Assembly: GCA_002729415.1 (NCBI GenBank)
Contig: PBXZ01000096.1
Span: 1 to 59,033 of the forward strand
Length of the DNA stretch: 59,033 nt
Direction of reading: 5' to 3'
Source of the DNA: UBA9662 sp002729415
GTDB taxonomy: Bacteria > Poribacteria > WGA-4E > UBA9662
Position numbers and translations under genes: made by a program. Below are positions 9,701-16,782 of the stretch, piece after piece; positions within the stretch are counted from its first letter, which is position 1; every line of letters begins with the position of its first letter. The notes beneath the pieces were generated by a model. The model did no database searches. It had not been told where the DNA came from and worked only from the letters and a program-made list of their open reading frames with translations.

Positions 9701-10162
9701 ACCAATCCTTTCGTCTCCAGCAACAGCGGCAGCTTTTCAGTAGTGCGACCCAACAAGTCCGAGCGTCTCCAACTGGCTGACGACAAGCGCTCGCACAATT
9801 TCGAACTTCCCCGCGAGTACCAGTCCAAGAATGTCCTCGTCGAGGTGATTGGAGGAGGGAAAAAACGGTCCCTGGCCGTCTACTCCAACGAACTGAACAC
9901 CGCGGTCAGCGAACGCTACGGCATCCTCACCGTGCGCCACGCCGGTGACAACCGCCCCCTCCCCGCCACATACGTCAAGGTCTATGCCCTGACCAGTTCC
10001 GGTCCGCAGTTCTACAAGGACGGCTACACTGATCTCCGGGGCAAGTTCGACTATGCCAGCGTGAGCACAAGTGACATCGGTGACGTTCTCAAGTTCAGCG
10101 TCCTTGTCATGAGCGGCGAGAATGGGGCCACCGTGCTGGAAGCACCCGTTCCCCAGCAATAG
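3728..10162 (+). CDS. Giant secreted macroglobulin-like protein (2144 aa)
   Basis: A single open frame of 2144 residues starting with a Sec signal (cleavage near IPWICAQQE). Residues about 30-400 are helical and repeat-like. From about 420 (IEFDPNNPEHFGVSDKVSL) a long series of beta domains begins, resembling MG1/MG2 domains of alpha-2-macroglobulins, including an RGVWIVEFIGG segment near 515. Near 1070-1120 there is a further beta segment (VNLLNLQPDEKGHLSIDL). A helical region with ACHELNFFLWKK follows, then a charged coiled coil (about 1370-1440), another beta domain, TPR-like helices (about 1730-1930) and a C-terminal carboxypeptidase-regulatory-like beta domain (about 2060-2110). I see no thioester CxEQ motif. 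Its role is unknown; a surface or periplasmic scaffold or protease trap is possible. N bases cluster around 6056-6250 and 7093-7356. Confidence 0.85.
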   Translation: MNKASRFTHPIMLASATLAAXIPWICAQQEIGFIEKFALADDRGEALKQLIPGTEDYYYFHALHYQNTRQDRQLADILTQWHKRFPNSGLRNLILNREALINYPRDPKKSLEHIRHELNLQFNHQQEGKARAREFPSVLKQEEISWDKFLADALRNTRTLQNITRNEFFALLASGHALTGAQRRDLLSRADNPDLPGLIALILGDLKGEESRGFGEFNIHRALTIAQLDELRAGRKDLLLNANYVHTYLAKLRPGADANPAASPEVRKAYLERAWKFVSQLGPSFNSLKAHLLYQRLVFDYSQGVHDADRFMTYVKLPRRAPYVHPDWARKERELWRHPANLGQNFRNVTGLAPTGTDEPVVRNYLLHFLRESGDYKAYAPYFKESWLKAVFAETKIVNGIGDPERWASLLSPSQFQALKDRVDIEFDPNNPEHFGVSDKVSLRVHLKNVQTLIVKVFEVNTLNYYLKHGTEVSTDLALDGLVTNHERTFDYKEAPQRRVPRDFEFPEIEDRRGVWIVEFIGGSKSSRAVXRKGRLDVLSATGSGGEVITILDETRKPAPXVAVWFGGRRYKCDEKGRALIPFSNEPGKRTPVIEAPDGFASLAHFQHSSESYQLHAGIRLDREALRPGAKATIMVRPTLTVAGQPISLTRLEKIRLVLISTDLDGISTTSTVSDFKIASDREATHEIRVPNRLSSLNIRLVAAVKVASQGQKEIELSADQAFTINGQLRSDRIRDLFLSRVNGKYTVQLLGRSGEPGVGQHLNVTIRRPNFKNTRXFTLKTDXXXXVXLXAXDXVXSITARTADNHQRVWQLPXARRTNPXLIHAVAXESXHLPYAXTLXREDLALHAISPAGITSDAFKALSLKDGFLVADNLEPGDYRLLLKKSNQSITLRIARGTVANGHVFNSARTLELVDRAPSHLTELVVDGKSLEINVANADKATRVHIIATRFLPDFDLFGSLGHAPRGGLFSGTPGHLPNLYVSGRKIGDEFRYILERRYARKLPGNMLERPEIILNPWAVRDTEAEEETLKEGEDYDRAQPGKTGEAKRSPSPPPRGQNGDGDPSGSTVDFLVNGPVNLLNLQPDEKGHLSIDLDAFGDRQHVHVLVLDHQGASYAELSLXXXXTEIADLXLXXALDPDRHFTEQDSVTLLKKGERLEIKDLRTARLEVFENLASAYRYLLAVRXXATLRQFEFILNWPDLKEEEKRTXYSQFACHELNFFLWKKDPRFFGEVIAPYLASKRDQTFIDKFLLGSKLNPYLEPFEYERLNSLERILLAHRSEDRLESTQWDLRDRLALHPPDPARSNLLFDGALATGGLTFSTLNQARDKANGFFGRVADGIDAPASPPAEGKPAAGGAGAGIAAGTSRGRSLRRSLESNALSREAKDEARAETESAVKEMKKLGAVQDKRQAKAKEGREKAELQQKDLAGKEDAFDAYASESDLDASTVEALYRAVETTREWAETNYYRLPIGSHTHDLIAESRFWLDYVRHEKGKAFGSRHLGEAARNIHETLLALAVLDLPFDSPESSMDIDGPKLVFTAADSAIAFHREIKEAELADNRPPLLVSQAYFRHGDRHRIENGEQVDKFVSDEFVTSVVYGAQVVVTNPTSTRQKLDVLLQIPQGAMPVLGHRATVTRKISLDPYTTQRLEHFFYFPAAGDYPCYPAHVSKSGAVIAHAGKFTFKVVNEPSRVDESSWAHISQWGTGEQVLTYLSKMNLHNINLLQIAWRCRESGDFFRKALEILHRRGKYHRELYSYGLFHNHMPIARQFLLVDGRYLNNCGDYLASELVTIDPVARRAYEHLEYKPLVNNRSHVVGGTRKILNGRIRNQYQSFLRILSQKPTLDHADQLSTTYYLFLQDRAAEAMDRLDTVNAEALPTSIQYDYFRAYSAFYRAQPDEARAIAVKYTQHPVDRWRERFVNVIAQADEIQGKGPQIVADEDRNQQQAKLAAAEPTLDLRVSGSLVTIDYQRVTNVQVNYYEMDLEFLFSTNPFVSSNSGSFSVVRPNKSERLQLADDKRSHNFELPREYQSKNVLVEVIGGGKKRSLAVYSNELNTAVSERYGILTVRHAGDNRPLPATYVKVYALTSSGPQFYKDGYTDLRGKFDYASVSTSDIGDVLKFSVLVMSGENGATVLEAPVPQQ

Positions 10163-10166
10163 AGTC

Positions 10167-10580
10167 CTACTCCGGCCAGTCCCCGTGATTGACCCGCCAC
10201 GTACCCGATCCGTCTTCCTGGAACACGATGGAAAGCGCCCGTGGCGGATTGACATCCCGGAAGACCCACTCCCACACCAGCGCTCGCCAGGGTGTCCCGG
10301 CCGCCCGGCCGTAAACCTTGTAGCCTGCCTTGTCCGGGGGGCCGAACATGGCCTCCACCACCCGCTGGGGCACGCCCACCTTCACCGAGTCGGAGAGCTG
10401 CTGTGCGTTCTGGAAGCTGGGCTTGGCCTGGACTGGTCCGGCGGCCTCCGGGACAGTCGACAGGGCCGGGAGCTCCGGACCAGACGCCCCCTCCCCGGCC
10501 CCATCACCGGAATGCTGGGTGCAGCCGGCGGCAAGGGCAACCAAGGCACCCGTCAGAACTAAACTACGCTCGCGAATCAT
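10167..10580 (-). CDS. Small lipoprotein with BamE/SmpA-like segment
   Basis: A 137-residue protein with a clear lipobox (LVALAAGC), so it is probably anchored to a membrane by Cys20. A low-complexity linker rich in G, A, P and E follows. The C-terminal 75 residues begin LSDSVKVGVPQRVVEAMFGPPD and continue with two to three beta strands. That pattern, a short helix ending in a GxP turn followed by strands, recalls BamE/SmpA-type lipoprotein domains, though the match is weak. It is convergent with the giant protein gene, with only 4 bases between the two stop codons, and is probably transcribed alone. Confidence 0.7.
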   Translation of the reverse strand: MIRERSLVLTGALVALAAGCTQHSGDGAGEGASGPELPALSTVPEAAGPVQAKPSFQNAQQLSDSVKVGVPQRVVEAMFGPPDKAGYKVYGRAAGTPWRALVWEWVFRDVNPPRALSIVFQEDGSGTWRVNHGDWPE

Positions 10581-10818
10581 GGCGCCGGAGACCTAACAGC
10601 CTCGCGGTCTCTGATGCATCAAAAAACGCGCTGAAACAGCCCAAGCTGACGATACCACCGGACATCCTACTCGTGATTCATCGCCGTCCACTGGCGAACC
10701 AGAGAAGATGACTATCGCGTGAAATCAACCCGGGTTCCATGCACAGGCATCCCAAGGCCTCCCATAATCCGCCTTATTTCCCCTGTCACCCTGAACCCGA
10801 CAGGTGTAAACCAGAGGA

Positions 10819-12252
10819 ATGCGTTGGACCTACACATCCGCTCTACTTCGCCCGGGTTTCTCAATCCTCGCCCTCCTCGCCCTCCCCGTTCACGCCGCTG
10901 TCTTCGAGGACAAGAGCGAGCAATTCGGCCTCGCAGGTGGCAACGAGGCCTGCTGGTTCGACTTCAACAACGACGGCTGGACCGATATCTGCGCCGGCGG
11001 GAAGGTCTATCGCAACGAGAAGGGCAGCAAATTCGTGGAAGTGGCCAACACCGGAGCCTGCGTGGCGGCCGACTTCGACAACGACGGCTTTCTCGATCTC
11101 TACTCCTGGAGCGAACGCAAGGTCTACCACAACAGGGGCGGCAAGGAGTTTGTCGCCCTCGAATTGCCCGAATTGCCCAAGGGCAGCTCACTGGGAGCCT
11201 GCTGGGGCGACTTCAACAGGGACGGGTTTGTCGATCTCTATGCCGGGGGCTACGAGGCCTGGCCCAATGACACCTATGCCGACTTCCTGCTGACCAACCA
11301 GGGGGGAAAATCCTTCAAGCTGACGTGGAGCGAGGTCCGCTACCGTGCCCGCGGTGTGAGCGCCTGCGACTTCGATCGTGACGGAGACCTCGACATTTAC
11401 GTCTCCAACTACCGACTTCAGCCGAACATCCTGTGGCAGAACAATGGGAAGGGAACCTTTTCGGATGTAACGGGTGCCTTTGGCGTAATCGCAAATGGTC
11501 CCGGCTTCGGCGGGGGCCACTCCATCGGTGCGGCCTGGGGGGACTTCGACAACGACGGCAACTTCGATCTCTTCGCCGGCAACTTTGCGCACAAGGACGG
11601 TCGTGGCAACCAGCCCGAGTCGCTCTGGCTGCGCAACAACGGCAGGGAGGGCGAATTCAAGTTTGAGAGCAAGGGCCAGGGCGGGGTCTTCTACCAGGAA
11701 TCCTACGCCAGCCCCTCCGCCGCCGATTACGACAACGATGGCAATCTCGATCTCTTCTTCACGACCGTCTACGGGGTGGCTTCCTTCGGCCGCAAGAACA
11801 ACTCGGTTCTCTTCCGCAACGATGGCAACTTCAAGTTTGCCAATGCAACCGCCGGAAGCAAGCTGGACGGACTGCCCCCCACCTACCAGGCGGCATGGGC
11901 GGACTTCGATAATGACGGGGATCTCGATCTCATGGCAGCCGGCAGGTTCTTCGTGAACGGCGGGGAAAAGGGCCATCACTGGCTCAAGGTGCGGCTCCTC
12001 GGCGATCGGGAAAAGGTCAACCTGGCCGCCATCGGGGCCCAAGTGCGCGTAGCTCTGCCGGACGGCAGGATCCTCGCCCGCCAGGTGGCAGCGGGAACCG
12101 GACAGGGGAACCAGAACGACCTCGTCCTGCATTTTGGTCTCGGCGAACACGCCCAGCCCGTGAACCTGCAGATTCTCTGGCCCGACGGATCCACCCGCAC
12201 GGTAGAGAAGGTAGCCGTTGACCAGCAGGTGACTCTCAAGATGAGCGGATAA
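10819..12252 (+). CDS. Secreted FG-GAP/VCBS repeat protein with ASPIC/UnbV domain
   Basis: A 477-residue exported protein with a signal peptide ending near LPVHAA. Seven or so FG-GAP/VCBS blades carry the calcium-binding pattern D-x-D/N-x-DG: FDFNNDGWTD, ADFDNDGFLD, GDFNRDGFVD, CDFDRDGDLD, GDFDNDGNFD, ADYDNDGNLD and ADFDNDGDLD. The C-terminal 100 residues (HHWLKVRLLG to the end) form an ASPIC/UnbV domain, as in CRTAC1-like proteins. Such proteins are probably surface beta-propellers that bind calcium; their partners are not established. The gene lies upstream of the DUF1549/1553 and DUF1501 genes on the same strand. AGAGGA directly abuts the ATG, which is too close for a normal ribosome-binding site. 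Confidence 0.9.
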   Translation: MRWTYTSALLRPGFSILALLALPVHAAVFEDKSEQFGLAGGNEACWFDFNNDGWTDICAGGKVYRNEKGSKFVEVANTGACVAADFDNDGFLDLYSWSERKVYHNRGGKEFVALELPELPKGSSLGACWGDFNRDGFVDLYAGGYEAWPNDTYADFLLTNQGGKSFKLTWSEVRYRARGVSACDFDRDGDLDIYVSNYRLQPNILWQNNGKGTFSDVTGAFGVIANGPGFGGGHSIGAAWGDFDNDGNFDLFAGNFAHKDGRGNQPESLWLRNNGREGEFKFESKGQGGVFYQESYASPSAADYDNDGNLDLFFTTVYGVASFGRKNNSVLFRNDGNFKFANATAGSKLDGLPPTYQAAWADFDNDGDLDLMAAGRFFVNGGEKGHHWLKVRLLGDREKVNLAAIGAQVRVALPDGRILARQVAAGTGQGNQNDLVLHFGLGEHAQPVNLQILWPDGSTRTVEKVAVDQQVTLKMSG

Positions 12253-12406
12253 CCGGTCGCTGCCCTGCCCACTTTGGGGTAGGATCAATCCGGGGACCCG
12301 CCCTGCGAGGGGGATTCAGGTTCCCGGAGACCTTCAAATCCGCCAGCAATCGGATAGACAAAGGCCCACAAACCACGTATCTACAAAGAGTTCCATTTAC
12401 CCCCCC

Positions 12407-14551
12407 ATGGATTCGCGAATTCTCCCCCTCCTGGGCCTCCTGGGCCTGCTGTCCTTTCAGTCCGCCTCCGCACGAACCTGGATCAATTCCACCGGCCAGC
12501 CCATCAAGGGCAGCTTCCTGGAATTGAGGAACGGTTCAGTCAGGATCCGCCTGGATGATGACAGGAAAGCGGTGAATGTGCCGCTCAAGATTCTCTCCAA
12601 GGCGGATCAGGAGTTCGTTCGGAAGCGCACCATGACCGGAAAGGCCGACCTCGTCGCTCTCACGGTGAAGCGTATCGATGCCGCGGTGGATGCCGGTCTG
12701 GAGAAGCAGAAACTGAAGTATAACGAAAACCTCAACGACCATATGTACCTGCGCCGGATCTACCTTGATCTGGCCGGACGGATCCCGAACTACGACGAGG
12801 CCAGGGAGTTCCTCAACTCGCGCGACAGGAACAAGCGACAGGAACTGGTGATCAAGCTCCTCAGGTCATGGGACTACGCCAGCCACAACTACAATTACCT
12901 CGCCGAACTTCTGCGAATCCAGACCACCTTCCCCGGTACGGTGCTTCGCAATGACGCCTTCATCCACTGGCTCAAGGAGCAGATTCATACCAACACGCCC
13001 TGGAACGAACTGGTGCGTGAGATGGTCACCGCCGAAGGGCGCATCTGGGACAACCCTGCGGTGGGCTACCACCTCCGCGACAACGGGATGAAACTCGATC
13101 ACGTGGCCTTCATGGGCAAGGTCTTCCTCGGCACCAACATCACCTGTGCGCAGTGCCACGACGACCCCTTCAGTGACTGGACCCAGTACCAGTACTACGA
13201 GTTCTCCGCCTACCTCGCGGACCTTGAAACAAAAGGCAAGTCCCAGAAGGCCAAGATGCCGAAGAAGAAGGAACTGGAGGCCTATATCGCCGCTACCCAG
13301 AAGCTCGATCCCGGGAATGAGGAGCAGAAGCGCAAGATCAACAATATCGTCGGTCGTTACCAACGCTCGCTCCAGGACATGAGCCGCGCCAGCGAGCTGG
13401 CTGTCCACACTGTGACCGACCGCTCCATGAGGCTCCCCAGCAATTACCAGTACGAGGACGGCTTCCCACGCGACAAGGTCAAACCCTGGGTTCTCTTTGG
13501 GAAAGAGAACGGGACAGCTGCCGCGGCCCTCAATCCGCGCCAGCGCCTGGCGGTCTGGCTCACCTCGGCGAAGAATGAGCGTTTTGCCATGAACATCGCC
13601 AACCGGATGTGGACACGCTACATGGGGCGCGGAGCGGTCGAACCTCTCCATGACATCAATCCGAAGGACACCCTCAACGCTGATCTTCTCAAAGTCCTCA
13701 CCGAGGAAATGGTGGCCCTTGACTTCGACCTCAAGGCCTTCGCCTGGTCTATCGTGAACACCAAGGCCTACAATCGTCTGGCCACGCGCAGGAAGGTCAA
13801 CGTCACCGAGCCCTACTACTTCCCGGGACCACTCCTCCGCCGGATGAATTCCGAGCAGGTGTGGGACTCCCTCATCACCCTCATGGTGGAAGATCCGAAC
13901 CAGTTCCGCCTTGATTCGGGAGATCGCTACAACCGGCTCATCAACGCCTCGCAATCACCGGGTTCGCCCAAGCAGTTCGTGGCCCGGGTCGACGAGTATA
14001 ATCAGTTCAAACCGGAACAGAACCTCGTTAACGCCAAAGGCATCTCCATCATGAACGCCAAGCCCCCCAAAGGGGAGAAACCCTTCGGTCAGAACGCCCT
14101 CAGCCGCAAGACCACCGGCCCTACCGACGAGGAAATGATGATGGCCTTCATGGACGCAGCCAGGAAGCGGAAGCTCCTCCTGGCCCGGGCCTCTGAACTG
14201 CCCCAGCCTTCCGACCCGGCCCACTTTCTCAGCAAGTTCGGCCAATCCGACCGAAACTTTGTCATCAATGCCAGCACGCTGGGCGGATCCGTGCCCCAGG
14301 TCATGGAGCTCATGAATGGCTACGCCACCGAGATCCTCACCCAGCCGGGTTCCAGGATCTTCCTGGAGATGAAGAACCTCCGCTCGAACTTCGAGAAGGC
14401 CGACGTGGTCTTTATGAGCATCCTGAGCCGCCGCGCCATCGGCAGCGAGCAGCATCTGCTCGATCGCGAACTGCGGACGGGCGGACCGGAGGTCTTCTCA
14501 GATCTCATCTGGGCTCTCCTCAATACTCCTGAGTTTTTATTCATCAAATAA
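12407..14551 (+). CDS. DUF1549/DUF1553 protein with SHD1-like N-terminus
   Basis: A 714-residue exported protein with a signal peptide ending near SASARTW. Residues about 24-72 resemble the SHD1 domain seen at the N-terminus of many planctomycete and verrucomicrobial proteins (RTWINSTGQPIKGSF through VPLKILSKADQEFV). DUF1549 follows (YLRRIYLDLAGRIPN), containing one CxxCH motif (CAQCHDDPF, Cys247). DUF1553 occupies the C-terminal half (NPRQRLAVWLTS; NRMWTRYMGRG; ending NTPEFLFIK). Unlike the larger paralogue at 25215 it has no N-terminal cytochrome c domain. The DUF1501 gene starts 30 bases downstream, the usual pairing. The family is probably periplasmic, but its biochemical role is not established. 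Confidence 0.92.
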   Translation: MDSRILPLLGLLGLLSFQSASARTWINSTGQPIKGSFLELRNGSVRIRLDDDRKAVNVPLKILSKADQEFVRKRTMTGKADLVALTVKRIDAAVDAGLEKQKLKYNENLNDHMYLRRIYLDLAGRIPNYDEAREFLNSRDRNKRQELVIKLLRSWDYASHNYNYLAELLRIQTTFPGTVLRNDAFIHWLKEQIHTNTPWNELVREMVTAEGRIWDNPAVGYHLRDNGMKLDHVAFMGKVFLGTNITCAQCHDDPFSDWTQYQYYEFSAYLADLETKGKSQKAKMPKKKELEAYIAATQKLDPGNEEQKRKINNIVGRYQRSLQDMSRASELAVHTVTDRSMRLPSNYQYEDGFPRDKVKPWVLFGKENGTAAAALNPRQRLAVWLTSAKNERFAMNIANRMWTRYMGRGAVEPLHDINPKDTLNADLLKVLTEEMVALDFDLKAFAWSIVNTKAYNRLATRRKVNVTEPYYFPGPLLRRMNSEQVWDSLITLMVEDPNQFRLDSGDRYNRLINASQSPGSPKQFVARVDEYNQFKPEQNLVNAKGISIMNAKPPKGEKPFGQNALSRKTTGPTDEEMMMAFMDAARKRKLLLARASELPQPSDPAHFLSKFGQSDRNFVINASTLGGSVPQVMELMNGYATEILTQPGSRIFLEMKNLRSNFEKADVVFMSILSRRAIGSEQHLLDRELRTGGPEVFSDLIWALLNTPEFLFIK

Positions 14552-14581
14552 GCCAACCCAGACCCACTTCCATCTGTTGTC

Positions 14582-15865
14582 ATGAAAGGCATTGCTCACA
14601 AACTCGATGAACTGGACCGCCGTAATTTCCTGACCGGAGCCGCGGCTTCCACCCTTGGCGTAACCATTCTCCCCGGTTTGGCCGGAGCGGCAGAGACCAA
14701 GGTCGTCAAGCCGGCTGCGCACGCCTCCGCCAGGAACCTCATCTTCCTCTACATGGCGGGAGGCATGACTCACGTCGACACCTTCGATCCCAAGACCACC
14801 GGCGGGATCGCAGGTCCCTCCCGACCGGCCGGCACCAACGTGGACGGGGTGCAACTCTCCAACATGCTTCCCCAGCTCGGCAAACAGGCCGACAAGTTTG
14901 CGGTAGTGCGCAGCATGACCACCAAGACCGGTGATCACGGTGGGGGCAACTATCTCATGCACACCGGCTACGCCCGCCGCCCGGGAGTCTCCCATCCCCA
15001 GATGGGTTCCTGGGCCCAGTATTTCCTGGGACGGCGCAGCAAGCTTGTTCCCGACAGCGTGGTCGTGGGCGGGGGCAACCCCGGACCCGGCTTCTTCCGG
15101 CCTGACCACAGCCCGCTTCCCATCGGCGATCCCAGCCGGGGCATCAAGGATCTCCTTCCCAAGATCGACAAGACCCAGTTTGAGCGCCGCCTCGAGTATG
15201 CCGAGACCTTCCGTGAGGCTTTCGCAAAGGGCTTCCCTCACGACGAAGTGAAATCCTACGCCGACTTCTACGAGGAGACCGTCAAGCTCTTTGACAGCAA
15301 GACCACCGAACTCTTTGATATCGGCAAAGAGCCCGCCAGCGTGAAGAACCTGTACGGCAACTCGCGCTTCGCCCGCGGACTCCTCCTCGCTCGTCGTCTC
15401 ATCCAGAGCGATGTGCGTTACGTCGAGGTGCAACTCGGCGGCTGGGACGGTCAGCACGGCAATGCCGGAACGGCGGCCAACCGCACCAGTGCCATGGATG
15501 CTCCCGTGGCCGCCCTCCTCCAGGACCTCTCCTCGCAGGGCATGCTTGACGACACCATGGTGGTGCTCGCCACCGAGTTCGGGCGCACTCCCAGGATCAA
15601 CGGACGTGGCGGACGCGACCATTTCCCCAAGGTCTTCTCCATCATGATGGCTGGCGGCGGAGTGAAAGGCGGACAGGTCATCGGCAAGACCGACGATGCC
15701 GCCAGCAATATCGAAACCCAGGCCTACGACCCGAAGGATCTCCACACCACCATGGCTTACGCCCTCGGTCTCCCGATCGAGAAACGGATCCACGCCATGG
15801 GAGGCCGCCCCTTCTTCGTGGGCAACCGCGGCAAGGTCATCAAGGAAGCCTTCGGTTCCGCCTAG
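14582..15865 (+). CDS. DUF1501 protein with Tat signal
   Basis: A 427-residue protein of the DUF1501 family, which belongs structurally to the alkaline phosphatase/sulfatase-like superfamily. The N-terminus carries a Tat signal (DRRNFLTGAAAST), implying folded export. Family landmarks are FLYMAGGMTHVDTFDPK, RSMTTKTGDHGGGNYLMHTGY, EVQLGGWDGQHGN, LATEFGRTPRINGRGGRDHFPK and MAGGGVKGGQVIGKTD. The histidines and aspartates in these blocks could bind metal. It follows the DUF1549/1553 gene by 30 bases and is probably co-transcribed; a strong terminator hairpin lies 34 bases after the stop. The catalysed reaction is unknown. Confidence 0.93.
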   Translation: MKGIAHKLDELDRRNFLTGAAASTLGVTILPGLAGAAETKVVKPAAHASARNLIFLYMAGGMTHVDTFDPKTTGGIAGPSRPAGTNVDGVQLSNMLPQLGKQADKFAVVRSMTTKTGDHGGGNYLMHTGYARRPGVSHPQMGSWAQYFLGRRSKLVPDSVVVGGGNPGPGFFRPDHSPLPIGDPSRGIKDLLPKIDKTQFERRLEYAETFREAFAKGFPHDEVKSYADFYEETVKLFDSKTTELFDIGKEPASVKNLYGNSRFARGLLLARRLIQSDVRYVEVQLGGWDGQHGNAGTAANRTSAMDAPVAALLQDLSSQGMLDDTMVVLATEFGRTPRINGRGGRDHFPKVFSIMMAGGGVKGGQVIGKTDDAASNIETQAYDPKDLHTTMAYALGLPIEKRIHAMGGRPFFVGNRGKVIKEAFGSA

Positions 15866-15898
15866 CGCCCCCAACGACGTTCCCCCGTATCATTTGCT

Positions 15899-15928
15899 CG
15901 CCCGGTTCGTTGAGAGCCGGGCGATTTT
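15899..15928 (+). terminator. Rho-independent terminator after the first DUF1549/1501 pair
   Basis: A 10-bp stem (CGCCCGGTTC paired with GAGCCGGGCG, one G-T pair) with loop GTTGA, followed by ATTTT. It lies 34 bases after the DUF1501 stop and about 110 bases before the end of the convergent STN-like gene, so it ends the plus-strand operon. Confidence 0.8.
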
Positions 15929-16038
15929 CCTGTGGTGTCGCATCCAAACACGTTGTGATTCAGCGTGACTGCGGTGACGGCCCACGGGCCCTGACCGAGC
16001 GCCCGATCCGTGATCCCGACGATACTGTTCAGGACATG

Positions 16039-16740
16039 CTACTTCGCCACCTTTCTGCGCTTGAGCAAAACGATGGCGTTACCATCTGTTCGGCTGTCGA
16101 GCCTGGCAAATTCGGCCACGTACTTCAGGACATTGGCGACCGGAACGTTCTGAAGTTGGAGGGTCACCCGCGTGGAGGGATCCACTCCCGGGCCCAGGAG
16201 AATGTTAAGCCCCTTCTTCCTGGGATCCACTTGCCGGCTCGCAGCGGCAATGTCGTCAATGGCCTGACGCAGTTCCGTCTCATCGAAGTCGACCTTGGGT
16301 ATGACAATCTCCGAGGCCCGGCGCAGTATCATGGGCCTGCCACGCCTGAGAAAGGCCTTCAGCGCTACCTTTGCGCCCCGGGGAATGATCCGGATTGCAT
16401 ACTGTTCCTCGCGATAGTCGAACCCGCCAAGCTCGGCAGCATAGGCAAAAGCCACTCCCCTGGTCACATCATGGAGAGTGAGAGTCACCCTGATATCCCT
16501 GTTCACCTTGGGATCGACCAGGATGTTCCGGGCTTTCCCGGTGGCTCCTTCCCGCAGGAAATCGACAAGATCCTGCAAACTTGCTTCGTCGAATTCGACT
16601 TTCGCAATCCTGGCCGCCTGCGCATGCCCCTCCACCGGGGCAAGCGCAAGAAACACCGCAGCCAGAAGAACTGTGCCCGACAGGTGCCGGATGAACCATA
16701 AGTGCATGATTGACCTTACACGGGAATCTCCGGTCTTCAA
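16039..16740 (-). CDS. Exported protein with two secretin-N (STN)-like repeats
   Basis: A 233-residue protein. The likely start is the internal Met at 16704 (MHLWFIRHL), which gives a clean signal peptide ending GHAQA. The mature part consists of two similar units. Unit 1 begins AKVEFDEASLQDLVDFLRE and contains RVTLTLHDV. Unit 2 begins IPKVDFDETELRQAIDDIA and contains RVTLQLQNV. This layout, a strand, then a helix over the predicted function 'which subset of helices', then 'tLxLxnV' and a closing hydrophobic strand, is that of STN/secretin N-terminal or DUF4974-type domains. No secretin pore or TonB-dependent barrel follows. It is likely periplasmic and may bind a partner protein. It is tail-to-tail with the DUF1501 gene. 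Confidence 0.75.
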   Translation of the reverse strand: MKTGDSRVRSIMHLWFIRHLSGTVLLAAVFLALAPVEGHAQAARIAKVEFDEASLQDLVDFLREGATGKARNILVDPKVNRDIRVTLTLHDVTRGVAFAYAAELGGFDYREEQYAIRIIPRGAKVALKAFLRRGRPMILRRASEIVIPKVDFDETELRQAIDDIAAASRQVDPRKKGLNILLGPGVDPSTRVTLQLQNVPVANVLKYVAEFARLDSRTDGNAIVLLKRRKVAK

Positions 16741-16782
16741 TCCCGCCCACGCTGAAGCACCAGGAGGGGATAAGAATGCCCT

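Noticed and set aside
3728..10162. Giant protein as a true thioester alpha-2-macroglobulin
   Set aside because: No CxEQ thioester or recognisable bait region seen; only MG-like beta segments support the relation.
12266..12285. Possible hairpin CCTGCCC/GGGGTAGG after the FG-GAP gene
   Set aside because: Short stem with a G-T pair and no T-run after it.
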